Assembly: GCA_016785225.1 (NCBI GenBank)
Contig: JAFBJZ010000668.1
Coordinates: 310,001 to 374,000 of the forward strand
Reading direction: 5' to 3'
DNA length: 64,000 nucleotides
Source of the DNA: Psettodes erumei
Lineage: Eukaryota; Chordata; Actinopteri; Pleuronectiformes; Psettodidae
The notes beneath the pieces were generated by a model. The model had not been told where the DNA came from and did no database searches. It worked only from the letters and a program-made list of their open reading frames with translations. Position numbers and translations under genes: made by a program. Position 1 is the first letter of the stretch. The number at the start of each line of letters is the position of its first letter. Below, piece by piece: positions 62,101-64,000 of the stretch.

Positions 62101-63819
62101 GTGCAGCACTTGAGCGCTCGCATTTCTTTGACCTTGAACACTTGCGGTGGTGAAAAAATCACAAATCAAATGTACTAAATGCCAACAAGTGGATTGATTC
62201 ATTTTTGTGTATCCATTTTTTTTTAGCGATGCGTTGCAGGCACTGCAGGCCGAGGTCACCAGGCTGACGGAGAGACTGGAAAGTTTTCTGAGAAATGCGA
62301 AGCCCCTCAGCTCCACCAGCGCAGCTCAAGAGAACTACATTCGCCACTACACCTCCACACCTCGTTTCAGGTTGGTTCATATCTTCCAGGGGCAACCACA
62401 CAGTCAGTATGTTCGACACAAAGTACTTTTGTTTTGTTACCTCATTCCTCATGGTGGCTCGCACCTGATTTGACCTCCCATTTCTCAGGTCGGGGGAGAG
62501 ATGTCAGAGCGATGTCAGCAGGGGCAGAGGAGAAAGACGAACAGCTGATGAGGGAGAGGAGGCGCCCACGCTGAGAAGAACTGCCGGTGAGAGATCACCC
62601 TCTGTGGACGTGCAGAAACCACAACATGACATCTGCTGCTTGATCTGAATTCACACTTTCCCCCTTAGAGCCGAACTTGTGTCACCCTAAACGGTAACAA
62701 CTGTTTTGCTTTCAGTGCCGGAGCGCCCCGCCCCCCCGCCTCAGCCTCAGACGTCCAGATATACTCAAACCTGGGCTGCGACGCCGGACAGTGCCCACAG
62801 CAGGAGAAGGCAGCCCGGTGAGCACAGCTATCCCTCCACCGCACACACACGATTCATCCACCTCCTCCCACTAGAACAGAAAACCAGAGGACGCTCGAGC
62901 CGACAGTCCAGTCCAGACTCCGCTGGAGTTTAATGTCTTTCTCACATACCGACACAGTTGCTGTTACTAGCGCATCTCAGTATTTACCATCAGTAATTTA
63001 AGAATCGTTAATGCGGCGATTCATGCTGAAAGGAGCCCCAACCAAGTACTGAACGTATAAATGAACATACTTAAACTAGATTGGCCGAGACTGCAGTTAT
63101 ACCATGCAGTCGTGTTTAATTTAATCGCAATGCGGTGTTTTCCCTTTTGTTATTGCTTGCACAGACACGGCTGCGTAGCGTGCGGTACTTGCGTGGTCAT
63201 TGCTCATATAAAGGACTTTTATTGCTTCCTTCAGTCTCAGTCCCAAGATGTGTGAGGCACCATTATATTTCCATTCTTACACACAGAAGTAATGCCTGTG
63301 AAAGCATAGGGACATGTCCATGCCAATTTTACTCAAAAACCTATTATGAGTGTTAACTTTCTCTTTAATGTATTTTAGATCAGATGGTAAACGTATTTCC
63401 TCGCCAAAGCTTTATCAAACCGTGTGTGTCTGTGTTGCAGGGCAGCATCCGGCTGCGTCTACACAAGTGCCTCAAACAGCAGATGAACCTGACGGCAGAA
63501 GCCATCAAGCTCCCCTTTGTCTCCATTGTTCCTCACGTCAGCGACGACAACCTGACCGTAAGAAGGTTCCTGTCGTTCTCGGCAGGAAATGACGAGTTTT
63601 CTAGCTTTTTCTGTTTGCTCTTTAGTTGACTTATCAGGCAAAGGGTTTAAAATAAACAATTTGGTTTTTAATTCATTCGAAAACCAGTGTCCCACATCCT
63701 GTCTGTCTTGTGCTGTCAGAGCCGGTTCATGGCAGCAGAGAGCCGGCCCTCTCCTCGTCCCGCTGTCATTGCTGTCCTCTCTGTGGACGCCCCCAACCGA
63801 ACAGAGGCACGAAAGACGG
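52602..63819 (+). CDS. akna: AKNA gene, at least twenty exons, 3' end off the window
   Basis: AKNA was first described as an AT-hook transcription factor. Later work placed it at centrosomal subdistal appendages, where it recruits gamma-tubulin complexes and promotes delamination of neural progenitors. Diagnostic segments appear in family order: PDFSKVEPKVHFPK, KSPADIVKEVLL, LLTKYAEARNTIDRLRLEAK, VNLYSEPPKPGH, ELDGLIYQCGRHMDELKE, an acidic stretch, ISPETDSGFVGSESSRL, a DALQALQAEVTRLTERLESF coiled coil, and cysteine pairs CLHC and CPLC. Phases agree at every junction except inside 54154-54455. About 1,118 codons lie in the window against roughly 1,440 in human, so the C-terminus continues to the right. 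The start chosen is ATG 52791. It lies 3' of whirlin in the same orientation, as in mammals. Confidence 0.95.
52644..52661 (+). promoter_or_regulatory. akna: uORF 1 in the AKNA leader (6 codons with stop)
   Basis: An ATG at 52644 is followed by four codons and TAA at 52659-52661, 130 nt before the main start. It could slow scanning ribosomes. Translation is not shown. Confidence 0.5.
52674..52748 (+). promoter_or_regulatory. akna: uORF 2 in the AKNA leader (24 codons, strong start context)
   Basis: ATG 52674 has G at -3 and G at +4 (GCAGCCATGG), a better context than the main ATG at 52791. It encodes MALKVDHAAEPDQQDRMRRV then PVPG and stops at TGA 52746-52748. It is in frame with the main start, with further in-frame stops between, so it is a separate peptide and not an N-terminal extension. 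Confidence 0.6.
53608..54010 (+). CDS. akna: AKNA exon 2: Ser-rich N-terminal region
   Basis: The acceptor CGCCCGCCAG before 53608 is the only nearby one whose phase fits both the one-base overhang of the previous exon and the open frame. It encodes MEPASPHSPAPSSASALTAL, AAAPWIAAETFPEMGFTESL and a basic Ser/Arg-rich tail, ending at GTGAGG with two bases over. No known domain. The frame is also open for about 44 codons upstream of the acceptor, so a longer alternative exon is possible. Confidence 0.78.
54154..54455 (+). CDS. akna: AKNA exon 3: conserved PDFSKV block, with a one-base frame break
   Basis: The acceptor is TTTTAATTTCCAG and the donor GTAGAC. The 5' part reads YRTPDFSKVEPKVHFPKGG and VVYKSPADIVKEVLLPP, the best conserved AKNA block. 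The 3' part, in the next frame, reads SYSPPVRALNLTVPQEF and RRQATSLLDQLQ; it matches mammalian VPQEFQ and VHQLQ and joins in phase to the next exon. The break falls between LLPP and SYSPP, and removing one base from the C5 run at 54335-54339 would explain it. The uncorrected frame stops at 54464-54466, just past the donor. Confidence 0.9.
54456..55107 (+). other. AKNA intron 3
   Basis: A 652-nt intron with a twofold GAAAACAACCC direct repeat at 54493-54514 and a (CA)n run at 54884-54901. Nothing else seen. Confidence 0.85.
55108..55182 (+). CDS. akna: AKNA exon 4: coiled-coil segment
   Basis: Twenty-five codons, phase 0 to 0, between TCGCTACAG and GTACAT. EEHRSLLTKYAEARNTIDRL then RLEAK closely matches mammalian AKNA (LLTKYAEAENTIDQLRL). 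It is a heptad-like helical segment. Confidence 0.95.
55183..57666 (+). other. AKNA intron 4 with a repeat fragment
   Basis: At 2.5 kb, the largest AKNA intron in the window. It contains the palindromic repeat fragment at 55600-55745, AT-rich low-complexity sequence at 56145-56250 with recurring AATTGTA, a short GT run near 57010-57025 and a G-rich TGGG-type patch near 57183-57210. Confidence 0.8.
55600..55745. repeat. Teleost interspersed repeat fragment with a hairpin core
   Basis: Segments such as ATTGGCACATATACGCCGAT, AGCCGACACCATCAG and ATAGATCAGTCGGGCACTAG resemble a frequent fish repeat rich in ATCGGCCGAT-type sequence and ending near ATCGGTCGGGCTCTAG. Inside is an inverted repeat with 13-bp perfect arms, 55662-55674 and 55684-55696, around a 9-nt loop. 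Probably a fragment of a non-autonomous element; family not assigned. Confidence 0.55.
57667..57826 (+). CDS. akna: AKNA exon 5
   Basis: The acceptor is TTTTCCACCAG; the donor GTATGT follows 57826 and leaves one base. VNLYSEPPKPGHLVLSGPSH aligns with mammalian VNLFSDPPQP. A Ser-rich stretch (AELSSSNSASLPPNGHSADQ) follows. No fold expected. Confidence 0.92.
58108..58172 (+). CDS. akna: AKNA exon 6
   Basis: The acceptor is AAACAATCAG and the donor GTAACT. After completing the split codon it reads SEVGQQLADILYSQADKFLQ then Q, a helix equivalent to mammalian ALASQASQFLAKV. Ends in phase 0. Confidence 0.9.
58277..58336 (+). CDS. akna: AKNA exon 7 (20 codons)
   Basis: Phase 0 to 0 between TTTTCTTTTCAG and GTAAGA. 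LQTFEDLLKGEKLKPCEQMK matches mammalian ESFERLIQAGRLMPQDQVK in spacing and character. Helical. Confidence 0.92.
58434..58552 (+). CDS. akna: AKNA exon 8
   Basis: The acceptor is TGTTCCTCAG and the donor GTGAGA, ending with two bases over. It encodes GLSQLDEGLRSLERGYLSAR then EEHKLLQQRGAEISHFDPE, aligned with the mammalian helix ALEEEYLKACREQH followed by FDPRRELE. Confidence 0.92.
58652..58823 (+). CDS. akna: AKNA exon 9: helix then Pro/Ser linker
   Basis: The acceptor GTACGTATCAG is purine-interrupted and rather weak; the donor is GTACCA. The split Arg is followed by ELDGLIYQCGRHMDELKEQV, the counterpart of mammalian ELEAEIYRLGSCLEELKEHI, then a PPSPPRQTTPSSV linker ending SQTGSQ in phase 0. 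Confidence 0.93.
59191..59354 (+). CDS. akna: AKNA exon 10: acidic stretch
   Basis: The acceptor is TTCCTTGCAG; the donor GTGAGT leaves two bases. RLPVASLVDLGGAAEVEASS is followed by SEEREEEEAEAEDEETLNSQ. A comparable Glu-rich run lies in this part of mammalian AKNA. Encoded by GAG/GAA-rich, low-complexity DNA. Confidence 0.88.
59531..59686 (+). CDS. akna: AKNA exon 11
   Basis: The acceptor is TCTACCAAAG; the donor GTTAGT is weak. FREHPNMFDPGLGEELLLSA, LGIHMPPGDEETERLGQRTE and VDVQRCPPHR are open in the expected phase. I recognise no domain. Confidence 0.85.
59912..60158 (+). CDS. akna: AKNA exon 12: Ser-rich region
   Basis: The acceptor TTTGGTGACAG has a poor pyrimidine tract; the donor is GTCAGT. 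The frame is open through 82 codons (QAESDHQESPVDVSKQGTSR, TLLPVYPPSSLKTMAMGKSH, SSLSSLGEIAASERRNSK), ending in phase 0. No fold is predicted from composition. Phase agreement with both neighbours supports it. Confidence 0.85.
60159..60851 (+). other. AKNA intron 12
   Basis: A 693-nt intron. No repeat, exon or conserved element is recognised. AATAAA-like motifs such as TTAATAAAAC at about 60709 lie inside the gene and are not taken as poly(A) signals. Confidence 0.8.
60852..60958 (+). CDS. akna: AKNA exon 13: ETDSGFVGSE motif
   Basis: The acceptor is GTTGACCAG and the donor GTGAGG. DGIISPETDSGFVGSESSRL is the clearest AKNA signature in the window (mammalian SPETDSGFVGSETSRV). APAAAPTPLHQRAS follows. 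Ends with two bases over. Confidence 0.95.
61076..61317 (+). CDS. akna: AKNA exon 14
   Basis: The acceptor is CCCCCTTGCAG; the donor GTGGGT leaves one base. It encodes AVSVHQMGTTEKPQTSPVLA, RSRQGQRRRTFSCSLQHWVS and SRASEFGLESDSG. The Arg-rich RQGQRRR patch is the nearest thing here to a basic hook, but no canonical AT-hook (RGRP core) is visible. Confidence 0.87.
61450..61612 (+). CDS. akna: AKNA exon 15, with a poly-Ser tract from a TCC repeat
   Basis: The acceptor is GTCGCTGTAG and the donor GTGAGT. HTGSEDRESGQYAESMNSPH is followed by a run of eight Ser, mostly TCC codons (about 61529-61550), a trinucleotide repeat liable to length variation. ARYHHGDSVRALCSRQVANR ends the exon with two bases over. 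Confidence 0.85.
61613..62226 (+). other. AKNA intron 15
   Basis: A 614-nt intron with an alternating GT run near 62034-62060. No other feature recognised. Confidence 0.8.
62227..62370 (+). CDS. akna: AKNA exon 16: second coiled coil
   Basis: The acceptor is TTTTTTTTAG and the donor GTTGGT. DALQALQAEVTRLTERLESF corresponds to mammalian QAICELQEEVSRLRLRLEDS. LRNAKPLSSTSAAQENYIRH and YTSTPRF follow. Ends with two bases over. Confidence 0.93.
62489..62586 (+). CDS. akna: AKNA exon 17: Arg/Glu-rich
   Basis: The acceptor is CCATTTCTCAG and the donor GTGAGA. It encodes SGERCQSDVSRGRGERRTAD then EGEEAPTLRRTA, leaving one base. Low complexity, with no domain recognised. Phases agree on both sides. 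Confidence 0.82.
62716..62817 (+). CDS. akna: AKNA exon 18: Pro-rich
   Basis: The acceptor is TTTGCTTTCAG; the donor GTGAGC leaves one base. VPERPAPPPQPQTSRYTQTW and AATPDSAHSRRRQP are open in phase. The frame stays open past the donor to a TAA at 62931-62933, so an isoform retaining the intron would end about 38 codons later. Confidence 0.8.
62818..63440 (+). other. AKNA intron 18
   Basis: A 623-nt intron. The reading frame from exon 18 stays open until 62933. Otherwise nothing is recognised. Confidence 0.75.
63441..63557 (+). CDS. akna: AKNA exon 19: first cysteine pair
   Basis: The acceptor is TGTGTTGCAG and the donor GTAAGA. In the phase set by exon 18 it reads QHPAASTQVPQTADEPDGRS then HQAPLCLHCSSRQRRQPD. 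The CLHC pair corresponds to the CPHC of mammalian AKNA. Another frame of the same exon is also open (LRLHKCLKQQMNLTAEAIKL) and could mislead a gene finder. Phase and the cysteine match favour the frame given. Confidence 0.8.
63720..63819 (+). CDS. akna: AKNA exon 20: second cysteine pair
   Basis: The acceptor is TTGTGCTGTCAG and the donor GTACGT. It reads QPVHGSREPALSSSRCHCCP then LCGRPQPNRGTKD. CPLCG is identical to the mammalian AKNA motif; with CLHC in the preceding exon it could form a small zinc-ribbon-like unit (inference). Ends with two bases over. Confidence 0.83.
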
Positions 63820-63925
63820 GTACGTGCGGTGTGATGCTGCACACACCTTTTTTCTTTTAGAACTGACTCTTAAATAGTTACTTGTAGAGGCGTCTGTAAT
63901 TTACTGTCGCTCTGTTTGCTCCCAG

Positions 63926-63968
63926 GCGTTTTGCTGCGTGTGCTGCAGACGCTGCCATTAATCCATGA
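63926..63968 (+). CDS. akna: Possible AKNA exon 21 (partial or terminal, doubtful)
   Basis: An acceptor TTTGCTCCCAG precedes 63926. Continuing in phase gives GRFAACAADAAINP and a TGA at 63966-63968. Mammalian AKNA continues for roughly 200 more residues past CPLCG, so either this fish isoform ends early here or the true next exon lies beyond the window. Confidence 0.3.
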
Positions 63969-64000
63969 CTTGGCAAAATTAGAATTTGTGGCTCTGCACA

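Noticed and set aside
63350..63650. A new gene starting at ATG 63384 (MVNVFPRQSFIKP onward)
   Set aside because: Considered because the frame runs through exon 19. Phase continuity with upstream AKNA exons and the conserved cysteine pairs show the exon belongs to AKNA in another frame.
1..64000. CRISPR arrays, operons, insertion sequences, phage or toxin systems
   Set aside because: The window is intron-rich vertebrate DNA; no direct-repeat arrays with spacers, ribosome binding sites or prokaryotic genes are seen.

Overview
The window is vertebrate nuclear DNA, almost certainly from a ray-finned (teleost) fish. Coding sequence is split into short GT-AG exons separated by introns, (CA/GT)n and (AT)n microsatellites are frequent, and three interspersed-repeat fragments have teleost-type sequence. 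Nothing bacterial, phage-like or CRISPR-like is present. Nearly all long open frames in the window are chance frames in non-coding DNA.

Two genes are recognisable, both on the + strand and in tandem: the 3' two-thirds of whirlin (WHRN, formerly DFNB31; about 14.2-42.1 kb) and most of AKNA (about 52.6-63.8 kb, running off the right edge). The same head-to-tail order, WHRN then AKNA, is found in mammals, so this is conserved microsynteny. Bases 1-14211 lie inside a large whirlin intron. The exons for the N-terminal harmonin-like domain, PDZ1 and the start of PDZ2 are off the left edge.

Whirlin: ten coding exons encode the second half of PDZ2, a 12-residue linker exon, the second harmonin-N-like domain (two exons), an 11-residue microexon, an acidic linker exon, a long proline-rich exon, a Ser/Asp-rich exon, and PDZ3 (two exons) to the stop at 42098. 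Splice phases agree at every junction except inside the proline-rich exon, where the frame changes by one base. A roughly 10 kb intergenic stretch follows, with candidate poly(A) signals, a teleost repeat fragment, a long (GT)n tract and possible AKNA leader exons.

AKNA: twenty exons with matching phases encode the N-terminal region, the conserved PDFSKV and KSPADIV block, coiled-coil segments, an acidic stretch, the ISPETDSGFVGSE motif, a second coiled coil and paired-cysteine motifs at the C-terminal side. One exon (54154-54455) also carries a one-base frame break, beside a run of five C. Both breaks are one base too long and both sit at C runs, which points to consensus homopolymer errors more than to gene decay.

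Whirlin is a scaffold of stereocilia tips and of the periciliary Usher complex in photoreceptors. AKNA is a centrosomal microtubule organiser first described as an AT-hook factor. I see no sign that the two neighbours work in one pathway. I found no previously undescribed system; the most useful observations concern the frame breaks, splice-site architecture (a 435-nt AG-free pyrimidine tract, tandem in-frame acceptors, a microexon behind a C-tract) and upstream ORFs in the AKNA leader.
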